Source: Pontibacter flavimaris (GTDB lineage: Bacteria > Bacteroidota > Bacteroidia > Cytophagales > Hymenobacteraceae). From it: a stretch of DNA of 64,000 bases. Position 1 is the stretch's first letter. Every line of letters starts with the position of its first letter. The stretch is taken from positions 62,001-126,000 of the forward strand of contig NZ_LVWA01000005.1 of NCBI RefSeq assembly GCF_001907195.1, in the 5' to 3' direction. Both the position numbers and the translations under genes were made by a program. Below are positions 19,186-27,780 of this stretch, piece by piece. The notes under the pieces were generated by a model, which was given only the letters and a program-made list of their open reading frames with translations, made no database searches and was not told the DNA's origin.

Positions 19186-19966
19186 CTTTTGCGAAGTAGC
19201 CTTTAATGATGCCGCGGCCGGAGTTACGCACAAAGTTGATGATTTCGTCGCGCTCCTTGCTCGGCGAGAGCTCCACCTCGATCTTGTCCAGGGCCTGGCT
19301 GTTGTTCAGGCCGTTCATGAACAGGAGGCGGTACACGTGCTGTATGTCGTTGATCTGCTCGCTCACATAGCCCCTGCGGCGCATGCCAATGGAGTTGATG
19401 CCGGCATAGGAGAGGGGCTCGCGCGCGGCCTTAACAAACGGAGGCACGTCTTTAAGCACCAACGAACCGCCGGAGACAAACGAGTGGGCCCCTATCTTCG
19501 CGAACTGGTGCACCAGGGTAGCGGCGCTTACGATAGCATAATCGCCCACCTCTACGTGGCCGGCAAACTGCACCGAGTTTCCTACAATGCAGTTATCCCC
19601 CACCATACAGTCGTGGGCAACGTGGGCGTAGGCCATTACCAGGCAATTTTTGCCGATAACGGTCTTCATCTTATCAATGGTGCCGCGGCTAACGGTCACG
19701 TACTCACGCAAAACGGTGTTATCGCCTATGTGCGTAGTGGTTACCTCGCCGGCAAACTTGAGGTCCTGTGGGATAGAGGACACCACGGCACCCGGGAAAA
19801 TCTTGCAGTTCTTGCCGATGCGGGCACCTTCCATAATCACGGCATTGGAGCCGATCCAGGTGCCTTCGCCGATCTCCACGTTCTTATGTATAGTTACAAA
19901 CGGCTCAATAACAACGTTATGCGCGATCCTGGCTTCTGGGTGTACGTATGCTAATGGCTGGTTCAT
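19175..19966 (-). CDS. lpxA: Acyl-ACP--UDP-N-acetylglucosamine O-acyltransferase
   Basis: First enzyme of lipid A synthesis: transfers a 3-hydroxyacyl chain from ACP to the 3-OH of UDP-GlcNAc in the cytoplasm. 263 residues, the usual length. The left-handed beta-helix hexapeptides begin HPEARIAHNVVIEPFVTI, and the catalytic His lies in AYAHVAHDCMVGDN. The C-terminal helical domain includes IGMRRRGYV. The start overlaps the lpxC-fabZ stop by 4 bases (ATGA), and the end overlaps the ABC ATPase gene, so the three form one coupled operon. Confidence 0.97.
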   Translation of the reverse strand: MNQPLAYVHPEARIAHNVVIEPFVTIHKNVEIGEGTWIGSNAVIMEGARIGKNCKIFPGAVVSSIPQDLKFAGEVTTTHIGDNTVLREYVTVSRGTIDKMKTVIGKNCLVMAYAHVAHDCMVGDNCIVGNSVQFAGHVEVGDYAIVSAATLVHQFAKIGAHSFVSGGSLVLKDVPPFVKAAREPLSYAGINSIGMRRRGYVSEQINDIQHVYRLLFMNGLNNSQALDKIEVELSPSKERDEIINFVRNSGRGIIKGYFAKDAS

Positions 19967-21357
19967 GCGTCTTTCTTTACTATACTTGCCGACATTTCAG
20001 CTTCCATTACCAGCTGCCCGCCTACAAAGGCCTGACCGCTCATTTTGGCAATGCCGCGCTTGATAGGAGCCAGCAGTTCACATCTAAATATTATCGTATC
20101 GCCCGGAATGACCTTGCGCTTAAAGCGGCACTTATCTATCGCCAGGAAATAGGTCCAGTAATCCTCTGGATTCTCGACGGAGTTCAGAACAAGAATCCCA
20201 CCAGTTTGTGCCATGGCCTCAATCTGGATCACGCCCGGCAGCACCGGGTTGCCAGGGAAGTGGCCCTGAAAGAACGGCTCGTTCATGGTTATGTTCTTAA
20301 CGCCCATAACCATCGTTTCGTCTAGGTGGATGATTTTATCGATCAGCAGGAAAGGGTAGCGGTGCGGCAGGGTGGCGGCTATCTGGTTGATATCCATCAC
20401 CGGCTTTCTCTTCGGATCGTAGGTAGGCACGTTCTTGATCGTGGCCTCGTGGATCATCTTCTTCACCTTCTTGGCGAAGGCGATGTTGGCGGCGTGGCCG
20501 GGGCGTGCCGCCAGGATCTGCCCCTTGATCGGGCGGCCGATCAGGGCCAGATCGCCGAGCAGGTCCAGCAGCTTGTGGCGGGCCGGCTCGTTCTTGAAGC
20601 GCAGCTCGGTGTTGTTCAGGATGCCTTCCTCCTTCACCTCCACCTTCTTTTTCTGCAGCAGCTCCGAGAGGTGCGTCAGCTCATCGTCCTGCACCACACG
20701 ATCCACGATCACGATGGCGTTGTTCAGGTCGCCGCCCTTAATCAGGTTCTGCTTGTAGAGCATCTCCAGCTCGTGCAGGAACACGAAGGTGCGGCAAGGG
20801 GCGATCTCTTTCTCGAACTGGTCCAGGTCGGTAATCGAGGCGTGCTGGCTGCCCAGTACAGGCGAGTTATAGTCCACCATCACAGTTACGCGGTAGTCGT
20901 CCAGCGGCAGGGCAGCGATCTCCACGCCACGTGCATCGTCCTTGTAGCTAAGGCCCTGCGTTATCTCGAAGAAGTTGCGCAGCGCATTCTGCTCCTGGAA
21001 GCCCGCCTCGTGCAGCGCTTTTACGAACTCTATGGAGGAACCATCCATGATCGGGGGCTCCGGCCCGTCCAACTCAATAAGCACGTTGTCTATCTGCAGG
21101 CCAACAAGCGCTGCCAGGGTGTGCTCCACGGTGTTCACACGGGCGCCGTTCTGCTCGATGGTGGTTCCGCGGGAGAGGTCCACCACATTGTCCACATCAA
21201 CGTTCACAAGCGGCTTGCCAGGCAAATCTATGCGCTGGAATTTATAGCCATGGTTGATGGGGGCAGGGCGGAACGTCATGTTCGACACCACGCCGGTGTG
21301 CAAGCCAATGCCCGATACAGTTACCGGAGCCTTAATGGTGTGCTGTTTATCGTTCAT
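19963..21357 (-). CDS. lpxC-fabZ: Fused UDP-3-O-acyl-GlcNAc deacetylase / 3-hydroxyacyl-ACP dehydratase
   Basis: A bifunctional protein of 464 residues. Residues 1-300 are LpxC, the committed Zn-dependent deacetylase of lipid A synthesis: GIGLHTG near 17, zinc-site VEHTLAAL near 77, and RHKLLDLLGDLAL near 258. Residues about 315-464 are FabZ, with LPHRYPFLLID and GHFPGNPVLPGVIQIEAMAQ (catalytic His). The fusion is the normal arrangement in Bacteroidetes and couples lipid A with fatty-acid elongation. An 88-base leader separates it from a TAAGTTTG promoter box. Confidence 0.97.
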   Translation of the reverse strand: MNDKQHTIKAPVTVSGIGLHTGVVSNMTFRPAPINHGYKFQRIDLPGKPLVNVDVDNVVDLSRGTTIEQNGARVNTVEHTLAALVGLQIDNVLIELDGPEPPIMDGSSIEFVKALHEAGFQEQNALRNFFEITQGLSYKDDARGVEIAALPLDDYRVTVMVDYNSPVLGSQHASITDLDQFEKEIAPCRTFVFLHELEMLYKQNLIKGGDLNNAIVIVDRVVQDDELTHLSELLQKKKVEVKEEGILNNTELRFKNEPARHKLLDLLGDLALIGRPIKGQILAARPGHAANIAFAKKVKKMIHEATIKNVPTYDPKRKPVMDINQIAATLPHRYPFLLIDKIIHLDETMVMGVKNITMNEPFFQGHFPGNPVLPGVIQIEAMAQTGGILVLNSVENPEDYWTYFLAIDKCRFKRKVIPGDTIIFRCELLAPIKRGIAKMSGQAFVGGQLVMEAEMSASIVKKDA

Positions 21358-21450
21358 TCACGTATTTGTGTCGTGTTATTGCCAGTGATGCGTAAGCAGC
21401 TGCGCCGCTGTTGCACCATGAGCCTGTTGCCAGGCAGCACTTCGGCCCTG

Positions 21451-21458
21451 CAAACTTA
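21451..21458 (-). promoter_or_regulatory. Bacteroidetes -7 box (TAAGTTTG) for the lpxC-fabZ operon
   Basis: On the minus strand the sequence is CTTAAGTTTGCA, with TAAGTTTG matching TAnnTTTG. The same 10-base string TTAAGTTTGC precedes lpxD. The leader to the start codon would be about 85 bases. The -33 element is not clear. Confidence 0.55.
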
Positions 21459-21780
21459 AGATATAAAATAGGGTATTGCCAATTTTTGTAGATAAAGTAG
21501 CGGAAAGTATGGCGCAGGACAAACGTTTGACAAGATGCAACTGGCTGCAGAACAAATTTACCTGCCCGCAAGCGGGGGAGAAGGGTGGCTATACTAATTT
21601 ATAGCCGGCACAGGTTCGTAAAAACTGACACAATATACTTGCAAGAGGCTCATAAACAGGACAGGAGTGGCTGAAAAGTATAGCGCCTATCCTGTTAATT
21701 CTGCAGATCCTGGTTCAGGCAATGTATCGGTGCATGATTTCTCATTGTACCGGCCTTTTCCAGCAAAGTATGGTTTCCCG
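21459..21780. other. Spacer between lpxD and lpxC-fabZ
   Basis: No gene. It contains AAGTATA-type words (near 21500 and 21675) and an ATCCTG-type repeat at 21686-21722. No classic terminator for lpxD was found. Confidence 0.5.
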
Positions 21781-22803
21781 CTATACTTTCTCCTTCAGCA
21801 TTTCCAGCTCGCGCTGCAGCTCCGGTAGTTTGCGGAACACGGTCATGGCGCGCAGGTTCTGCTTATAGTCAAAAGCCGGGGAGCCCTGGATGATCAGCCC
21901 TTCCTCTTTCACCGATTTGGAGACGCCGGACTGGGCGCCTATGGTGGTTTTGTTGGCGATGGTGATATGGCCTACCACCCCTACCTGGCCTGCGATAACG
22001 CAGTTGTTCCCGATCTTTGTGGAGCCGGATATGCCGGTCTGGGAAGCGATCACGGTGTCGGTGCCGACCTCTACATTGTGGGCGATCTGCACCAGGTTAT
22101 CGATTTTGGTGCCCTTGCGGATGATGGTAGAGCCCATGGTGGCGCAGTCGATGGCGGTGTTGGCCCCGATGGAGATATCGTCCTCCAGCACAACGTTGCC
22201 GATTTGGGGAACGGCTTTGTAGGTGCCGTCCGGCTGCGGTGCCCAGCCAAAGCCGTCGCTACCGATCACGACGCCGGAGTGGATCGTGCAGTTGCTGCCC
22301 ACTACGGTGTTGGCATACAGCTTTACGCCGGCAAAAAGGGTCGTGTTATCGCCGATCGTTACGTTATCCCCGATATAGGCCTGCGGGAAAATGCGCACAT
22401 TGCTGCCAATCTTGCAGTTGCTGCCGATGTAAGAGAAGGCGCCACGGTAATGGTTTTCGCCGATCTGGCTGCCCTGGCCCATGAAACAAGGCTCTTCCAC
22501 ACCAACCTTAGAGGCCAGTAGCGCCGTCTGGTAGTAGTGCAGCAAAGTGGAGAAGCTGGAGTAGGGATCTGCTACGCGGATAAGGGTGGCGCCGGTGGCC
22601 TTCTTAAGTTCCAGCGTGTCCGACACGATCACGACGCTGGCACTGGTACTATATAAATAGGACTCGTACTTCGGATTGGAAAGAAAAGCGAGGGCACCTG
22701 CCTGGGCTTCCTCGATTTTGGCTAAGGTGCTGACCTTGACAGAGCTATCTCCCTCTACCTTGCCCTGTAGCAGGTCAGCTATCTGTTGTACTGTAAATTC
22801 CAT
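21781..22803 (-). CDS. lpxD: UDP-3-O-(3-hydroxyacyl)glucosamine N-acyltransferase
   Basis: Third step of lipid A synthesis: adds the N-linked hydroxyacyl chain. 340 residues. The N-terminal uridine-binding domain (about 1-100) starts MEFTVQQIADLLQGKVEGD. It is followed by beta-helix hexapeptides with the catalytic His region IAHNVEVGTDTVIASQTGISGS near 240. A C-terminal helix (FRKLPELQRELEMLKEKV) completes the trimer. It has its own TAAGTTTG promoter box 49 bases upstream and is separated from lpxC-fabZ by about 420 bases. Confidence 0.96.
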   Translation of the reverse strand: MEFTVQQIADLLQGKVEGDSSVKVSTLAKIEEAQAGALAFLSNPKYESYLYSTSASVVIVSDTLELKKATGATLIRVADPYSSFSTLLHYYQTALLASKVGVEEPCFMGQGSQIGENHYRGAFSYIGSNCKIGSNVRIFPQAYIGDNVTIGDNTTLFAGVKLYANTVVGSNCTIHSGVVIGSDGFGWAPQPDGTYKAVPQIGNVVLEDDISIGANTAIDCATMGSTIIRKGTKIDNLVQIAHNVEVGTDTVIASQTGISGSTKIGNNCVIAGQVGVVGHITIANKTTIGAQSGVSKSVKEEGLIIQGSPAFDYKQNLRAMTVFRKLPELQRELEMLKEKV

Positions 22804-22851
22804 GTTGTAAAATTAGAGCAAAAACTCAAAAACGCCAGTGCTTTGGGGGTG

Positions 22852-22859
22852 CAAACTTA
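22852..22859 (-). promoter_or_regulatory. Bacteroidetes -7 box (TAAGTTTG) of lpxD
   Basis: The minus strand reads GTTAAGTTTGCACC. The box is identical to that of lpxC-fabZ. No convincing -33 TTTG at standard spacing, although TTTTTTGTTAAG lies immediately upstream. Confidence 0.5.
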
Positions 22860-22975
22860 ACAAAAAATCCCGCCACCTCCTTCTGTTTTAAGTTTATACT
22901 TTGAAAGCGCCCCGTCCTGCCCTTTTTCTAAAGAGCCGCTCTACCTGTGCAGGAGAGGGTTATGGAGTACAAGGT

Positions 22976-23048
22976 TCAAGCACCCCTGCCCCTCAGAGCT
23001 ACGCTTGCTACCTTCGAACTCGCATTCTCGGTAGTCCAAGGAGGGGAA
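22976..23048. repeat. CACCCCTGCCCCTC ... GAGGGG intergenic repeat, long form
   Basis: Starts CACCCCTGCCCCTCAGAGCT and ends GTAGTCCAAGGAGGGGAATC. The outer CCCCTC/GAGGGG parts pair, with a GAACTCGCATTCTCGGTAG segment inside. A near-identical copy lies at 61438-61508. Shorter relatives lie near 27395, 27508, 51312 and 51479. Confidence 0.7.
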
Positions 23049-23099
23049 TCTGTAGCTGCTACTTCCAAAGTATAAGTTTCACAGTTGAGGCTATCGCAC

Positions 23100-23119
23100 G
23101 GACAGGTCGCGACTTGTCC
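23100..23119. repeat. GGACAGGTC palindrome, copy 1
   Basis: GGACAGGTC-GC-GACTTGTCC, a 9-bp stem with one G-U pair, followed by CTACAAG. Other copies lie at 27438, 51633 and 51774. Confidence 0.7.
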
Positions 23120-23139
23120 CTACAAGTATAAACCCGCCT

Positions 23140-23184
23140 CAGAGAGTGGCATTCAATACTTTCAGAGAGTGGCATTCAATACTT
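23140..23184. repeat. Two tandem copies of a 23-base repeat
   Basis: CAGAGAGTGGCATTCAATAC plus TTT occurs twice head to tail, the second copy lacking the last base. Confidence 0.8.
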
Positions 23185-23196
23185 GTTATACTTCAT

Positions 23197-23266
23197 TGTC
23201 ATCTCGAGCAGGGCGAGAGATCTATCTGGAATCCTAAAGGGATCTCTCCCGATGGTCGAGATGACA
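23197..23266. repeat. 70-bp MITE-like palindromic element
   Basis: The ends TGTCATCTCGA and TCGAGATGACA are perfect 11-bp inverted repeats. Inside, GAGAGATCTATC and GGGATCTCTCCC continue an imperfect stem. Elements of this type (GTCATTTCGAGCG...GAGATTTCTC...) are widespread in Bacteroidetes genomes. Confidence 0.7.
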
Positions 23267-23277
23267 GAAAGCCGCGG

Positions 23278-23503
23278 CTATTGAATCTGATCCCAGTCTT
23301 TCCGTTGAGCGCCTTGTGAGATCCGGTGCCACGATAGTAGCAGCGCCCTGGCGCAGGAGGGAACACAGCGCGATGCGGGAAGACGAGCCCTCTCGGGCTT
23401 GAGAGCACCAAAGCCGGAAATGCAACGGTAGGCTTGTGGGAACTAGAGAATCAGCGGTGTTTTGAAAGTATAGCTTGTGTCAGGTTGCAGGAAGCAGGGG
23501 CTA
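23278..23503. repeat. Dispersed structured repeat, copy B
   Basis: Second copy of the element at 17831. The conserved 16-mer is at 23307-23322 and the conserved 18-mer at 23359-23376. It keeps the GCGCCCTGGCGC hairpin, and the GCCCTCTCGGGC hairpin is followed by GAGAGCACCAAAG, shared with copy C. The tail has GGCTTGTGGGAACTAGAGAA, then an AAGTATA word and GAAGCAGGGGCTAAGAGAG. Confidence 0.75.
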
Positions 23504-23510
23504 AGAGAGG

Positions 23511-23624
23511 CACAAGCGGACGCTTGCGCCAGCATCGGGCATAGCCAAAGCAAGTATGGCTTTTCAAGCCAGCCGAGTTACAGACTCGACATCATAGTAA
23601 GGCACAAGCGGACGCTTGCGCCAG
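23511..23624. repeat. REP-like hairpin cluster (three hairpins)
   Basis: GGCACAAGCGGACGCTTGCG appears at 23509-23528 and again at 23601-23620, each with the 6-bp stem CAAGCG/CGCTTG and GA loop. Between them is a CAAGCCAG-type hairpin with stem CGAGT/ACTCG (23574-23588). Confidence 0.7.
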
Positions 23625-23656
23625 AAACTGGAAGTATAAAAGTATAACCCAAGTAT

Positions 23657-23718
23657 AAAATTCTGCTCATCCCGGGGTAGGTGCCCTCTTTTAAATCCCT
23701 AAAATCCTGACCCAGGTA
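23657..23718. repeat. ATCCTG-type intergenic repeat, second copy
   Basis: TTCTGCTCATCCCGGGGTAG, then CCTCTTTTAAATCCCTAAAA and TCCTGACCCAGG. It parallels the element at 18424 in order and spacing. Confidence 0.55.
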
Positions 23719-23833
23719 AGTATAGACTATAGCACAAGTTTAAAGTATAGCTAACGCAGACACGCACGTCCGCAGCAGAATGGCTCCGGACTAGGATGTA
23801 CGGAACAGCAAAAGTTTTAAGGCAAAGCCTAGA

Positions 23834-25117
23834 TTACAACAACGCCACCTCCTTCGGGTAGCAGACAAAGTGCTTCTCCACTTTATAGCTCAGCGCGCGG
23901 ATATTGGGCAGGTCAGAGGCCTCGGCCACGTCCACCACATACCCGGACTTGGTGAGCATATCGATGGTCTGGCCTTCCACGTCATAGGCGTTGTTACCGA
24001 TCTTGCCCGAGATCATGAGGTATTTTATCTCCTCTTCCGCTAGGTTATACTTGTCCTGCACCAGCTCTTTTATACCCAGCAGCATGTCTTGGTCGATGGG
24101 TTTGGCGGAGATGTATACTTTAAAAAGCTTGCGGCTCAGGATGCTCTGGGCCAGGTACGAAAGTATAAAGTCCGCGTGCTGGGACCATTCCTTTATCCCG
24201 CTCCAGATGTCGTGGTCGTCCAGGGACACGAAACGGCTCAGTATACTTTTGTCGCGCTTAAAGTCGTCCATGGTCAGGTCGGAGGAGAGGAAGAAGCGGA
24301 GGCAGGGGCTTGCCGGCACGTCCACGCCGCGCTGCATGAGCTCCCGGGCACGCTGCACCACGCGCAGCACCATGTTCTCGGCGCTGATCACGGTCTTGTG
24401 CAGGTATACCTGCCAGTACATCAGGCGGCGGCTCACCAGGAAATTCTCGATGCTATAGATGGCCTTTTCCTCCACCACCAGCTTGTCGTTGGCCACGTCC
24501 AGCATCTTAATAATACGGTCGGCCCCGATCTTGCCCTCGTAAACACCCGTATAGAAGCTGTCACGGTTCAGGTAATCGAGGCGGTCCACATCCAATTGGC
24601 TCGAAACGAGCTGGTGCAGGAAGCGGCGCGGGTAGTTATCGGTGAAAATATCGATGGCCATGCCCAATCTTCCGCCGAAGTGCTCGTTCAGCAGGTGCAT
24701 GATGTGCAGCGAGAGGTGCTCGTGGTGCACGTTTTTGAAGATGGCCGTCTCCAGCGCATGCGAGAAAGGGCCGTGGCCCACGTCGTGCAGCAGGATGGCG
24801 ATGAGCGACGCCTCATACTCGGCATCATTTATTTCGTTATTTTTACTGCGAAGCGTCTGCAGCGCCGTATCCATCAGGTGCATGGCGCCCAGCGCATGGT
24901 GAAAGCGGGTATGGAGCGCCCCTGGGTATACCATCTCCGTGAGACCCAGTTGCTTAATGCGGCGCAGGCGCTGGAAGTATGGGTGCTCTATAATATCGAA
25001 TATGAGTTCTGTCGGAGCCGTGATAAAGCCATAAACAGGGTCATTGAAGATCTTTTTCTTATTCACAAAGCCGGAGGTTTGAGGATTCAGTTGGTAAACC
25101 AGGTATATATACTGCAA
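23834..25117 (-). CDS. HD-domain phosphohydrolase (SAMHD1/dGTPase-like)
   Basis: A 427-residue cytoplasmic protein with a metal-binding HD domain: TRFHHALGAMHLM near residue 70 and LLHDVGHGPFSHALE near 110 give the H...HD...D set, and LVSSQLDVDRLDYLNRD near 170 supplies the last Asp. Related proteins hydrolyse dNTPs. The start is uncertain: a downstream GTG giving VNKKKIFNDPVYGFI would be closer to family N-termini. It lies between lpxD and the divergent porX gene, a neighbourhood conserved in Bacteroidetes. Substrate not known. Confidence 0.9.
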   Translation of the reverse strand: MQYIYLVYQLNPQTSGFVNKKKIFNDPVYGFITAPTELIFDIIEHPYFQRLRRIKQLGLTEMVYPGALHTRFHHALGAMHLMDTALQTLRSKNNEINDAEYEASLIAILLHDVGHGPFSHALETAIFKNVHHEHLSLHIMHLLNEHFGGRLGMAIDIFTDNYPRRFLHQLVSSQLDVDRLDYLNRDSFYTGVYEGKIGADRIIKMLDVANDKLVVEEKAIYSIENFLVSRRLMYWQVYLHKTVISAENMVLRVVQRARELMQRGVDVPASPCLRFFLSSDLTMDDFKRDKSILSRFVSLDDHDIWSGIKEWSQHADFILSYLAQSILSRKLFKVYISAKPIDQDMLLGIKELVQDKYNLAEEEIKYLMISGKIGNNAYDVEGQTIDMLTKSGYVVDVAEASDLPNIRALSYKVEKHFVCYPKEVALL

Positions 25118-25372
25118 GTTTTCAACTTGTGGCGGAAATGAGGCGAGTTTTTAACTGCCGATCTGTTAAGCTGGAAACCTGCCTCAAGATGAGCCACGAG
25201 GTACAGCCTTGCAGCAGAAACAAGCACTTCAGCTAACAAGCCAGAGCGAAGCAATTATTAAGTACATTTGATTGTTATCACTGCAAAGGAAGGTTGTTTC
25301 AAAGTATACTGCTTAACAACTGCGCCTTTCAACCGTTATACAAACTAGCCATACTTACACAAGTATAAAACT

Positions 25373-26932
25373 ATGCAAAGATACAATATTTTATGGGCCG
25401 ATGACGAGATCGACCTGCTCAAGCCGCACATCCTGTTCCTGGAAGACCGCGGCTACGACATCACGCCAGTAAACAGCGGCACCGATGCTATCGAGGAGTT
25501 CCGCGACCGCAACTTCGACATCGTGTTCCTGGATGAGAACATGCCCGGCATCAGCGGCCTGGAGACGCTCAACGAACTCAAAACCATACGCCCCGCCGTG
25601 CCCGTGATCATGATCACCAAAAGCGAGGAAGAGCATATCATGGAAGAGGCCATTGGCTCCAAGATCACCGATTACCTGATTAAACCCCTGAATCCGAACC
25701 AGATCCTGCTGTCGGTGAAAAAAGCCCTGGAGAACAAGCGCCTGGTGAGCGAGAAGACCAACATGAGCTACCAGCGCGACTTCCGGCAGCTGGGCATGGC
25801 CTTCGGCGAGCGCCTGAGCCAGCAGGAGTGGGCCGACATCTACAAAAAACTGGTGTACTGGGAGCTGGAGATCGACGAGACAGAGAATAAAAGTATGGCC
25901 GACGTGATCAACATGCAGAAAGATGAGGCCAACTCCAACTTCGCCAAGTTCATCATGGATAACTATGAGGACTGGATCAACGGCGATGAGGAAGCTCCGC
26001 TGATGTCGCACCAGCTGTTTAAGCAGCGCGTGTTCCCGATGATGAAGGAGAGCGATCGCCCCGTATACTTTGTTTTGATCGATAACCTGCGCTACGACCA
26101 GTGGAAGGTGCTGGAGCCGCTTATCTCGGACTATTTCTCGGTGGATTCGGAGGAGATGTTCTATTCTATACTTCCCACCACCACGGCCTACGCCCGAAAC
26201 GCCATTTTCTCAGGTATGCTGCCCACCGAGATTGCCAAAAAATACCCTAACATGTGGGTGAGCGACGATGAGGAAGAGGGCAAGAACCTGCACGAGGCCG
26301 ATTTTCTGGACATCCAGTTCCAGCAGAACCGCATCACCGACAAGCACAGCTACCATAAGATCACCAACGTGCAGGCCGGCCGCGACCTGCTCAGCAAATT
26401 CAGCAACCTGGACAACAACAAGCTGAACGTGATCGTGTACAACTTCGTGGACATGCTCTCGCACGCCCGTACCGACAGCAACATGGTGCGCGAGCTGGCC
26501 CCGGATGAGTCAGCTTACCGCTCCATCACCAAATCCTGGTTCCTGCACTCGCCGCTGTTCGACACGTTAAAGGCTATCGCCGAGAAAAAAGGCAGGCTCG
26601 TGATCACCACCGACCACGGCACCATCCGGGTAAAAAGGCCTTTCAAGATCATTGGCGACAGGAACACCAACACCAACCTACGCTACAAGCACGGTAAGAA
26701 CCTGGGTTATACTGATAAAGATGTGTTTACGGTGCGTAAGCCGGAGCGATTTTTCTTGCCAAAGGCCAACGTTTCCACTACGTTTGTATTCGCGATAGAG
26801 GATTACTTTTTCGCCTATCCGAACAACTATAACTACTATGTGAACTACTACAAAGACACCTTCCAGCATGGGGGCGTGTCGCTGGAGGAGTGCATCATAC
26901 CTTATATTACGCTTACACCGAAGAATGCATAA
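25373..26932 (+). CDS. porX: T9SS response regulator PorX (receiver plus PglZ domain)
   Basis: A 519-residue response regulator. The N-terminal receiver (about 1-120) has the acidic pocket ADDE at 9-12, phospho-acceptor D54 in VFLDENMPG, and conserved Lys in DYLIKPLNP. The C-terminal PglZ/alkaline-phosphatase-like domain carries FVLIDNLRYDQW near 225, PTTTAYARNA (nucleophile region) near 270 and TTDHGTI near 420. PorX works with the histidine kinase PorY and sigma factor SigP to control type IX secretion genes. This fits the T9SS cargo gene at the left of the window. It is followed by the overlapping tsaE. Confidence 0.95.
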   Translation: MQRYNILWADDEIDLLKPHILFLEDRGYDITPVNSGTDAIEEFRDRNFDIVFLDENMPGISGLETLNELKTIRPAVPVIMITKSEEEHIMEEAIGSKITDYLIKPLNPNQILLSVKKALENKRLVSEKTNMSYQRDFRQLGMAFGERLSQQEWADIYKKLVYWELEIDETENKSMADVINMQKDEANSNFAKFIMDNYEDWINGDEEAPLMSHQLFKQRVFPMMKESDRPVYFVLIDNLRYDQWKVLEPLISDYFSVDSEEMFYSILPTTTAYARNAIFSGMLPTEIAKKYPNMWVSDDEEEGKNLHEADFLDIQFQQNRITDKHSYHKITNVQAGRDLLSKFSNLDNNKLNVIVYNFVDMLSHARTDSNMVRELAPDESAYRSITKSWFLHSPLFDTLKAIAEKKGRLVITTDHGTIRVKRPFKIIGDRNTNTNLRYKHGKNLGYTDKDVFTVRKPERFFLPKANVSTTFVFAIEDYFFAYPNNYNYYVNYYKDTFQHGGVSLEECIIPYITLTPKNA

Positions 26933-27377
26933 GACCGGAGTAGAGAGAGCAAGTATAAAGATGTCGTCGTTGGAGGATCTGCCAGCGGCGGCTTCTGTGC
27001 TTTTGGAGGAGGCCGCTGCGGCATCCGTCATACTTTTCGAGGGACCGATGGGGGCCGGTAAAACCACACTGATCAAGGAGCTTTGCCGCCAGCTGGGGGT
27101 GCAGGAGAACGTGAGCAGCCCTACCTTTGCCTTGGTAAATGAGTATGAGGGGCGCGACAGGAAACTAATTTACCATTTTGATTTTTATAGGATTAACGAC
27201 GAGCGCGAGGCGCTGGACATAGGAGCCCCGGAATACTTCGAATCCGGCAACCTGTGCCTGATCGAGTGGCCCTCCCTGATCCCAAGCCTGCTGCCGGAGC
27301 ATTACCTGCTGGTGGAGATAGAGCCTGATGCGGAAGGGAAGGAGAGAGAGATGAGAGTTAGAAAGTTTGGAAGTTAG
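26925..27377 (+). CDS. tsaE: tRNA threonylcarbamoyladenosine synthesis ATPase TsaE
   Basis: The ATPase that, with TsaB and TsaD, makes the t6A modification at position 37 of ANN-decoding tRNAs. About 150 residues. The P-loop is FEGPMGAGKTTLIKEL; further marks are SSPTFALVNEYEG and YHFDFYRI, and LCLIEWPSLIPSLLPEHYL lies near the end. The chosen start overlaps the porX stop by 8 bases; a second ATG 36 bases later (MSSLEDLPAAA) is an equally good start. Co-transcription with porX is likely. Confidence 0.92.
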   Translation: MHKTGVERASIKMSSLEDLPAAASVLLEEAAAASVILFEGPMGAGKTTLIKELCRQLGVQENVSSPTFALVNEYEGRDRKLIYHFDFYRINDEREALDIGAPEYFESGNLCLIEWPSLIPSLLPEHYLLVEIEPDAEGKEREMRVRKFGS

Positions 27378-27392
27378 AAGGTTAGAAAATTA
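27347..27392. repeat. AGTTAGA-type heptamer tract
   Basis: A degenerate tract (GAGAGTTAGAAAGTTTGGAA, then GTTAGAAGGTTAGAAAATT) that begins inside the last codons of tsaE. It resembles the tracts at 15361 and 57290. Confidence 0.65.
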
Positions 27393-27780
27393 TTATTCCC
27401 CTCAAGGGAGGGGTTGGGGTGGGTTTAAACTCTGTAGGGACAGGTGGCGACCTGTCCGCGCAAGGACAGCGGCAATGAAAAGTATACCTTAGCCAACAGT
27501 AACAAGTTCCCCGCCTTAGTTAAGTCTTGGATCCCGAACTTGTTTCGGGAGAGGGGATTAAGGGGTGGTTGGACCCGGCACAACAGGCTGAAACAAGTAT
27601 AACGAATAAGCTCTCATAGCTGGTGCAAGCTTATAACCCTTGTCAGCAAGAGGCAGTCTGAAAAGCCAGCAGTAAAGTATAAAGTATGATTTTTACATAT
27701 AATTTGAGTCAGGGAATAGAGTTTTATGTAAGGGAGCTAACTCTTCGCTTTTAACTCTAAACTCTTAACTAAATGAACGT
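27393..27780. other. Repeat-filled spacer between tsaE and ald
   Basis: No gene. It holds a CCCCTC/GAGGGG pair (27397-27411), a GGACAGGT palindrome (GGACAGGT-GGCG-ACCTGTCC, 27438-27457), and a second box of TTCCCCGCCTTAG type ending GGGGTGGTTGG (27508-27572). AAGTATA words and an inverted heptamer tract (27740-27775) complete it. The promoter of ald must lie near the right end but is not obvious. Confidence 0.6.
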
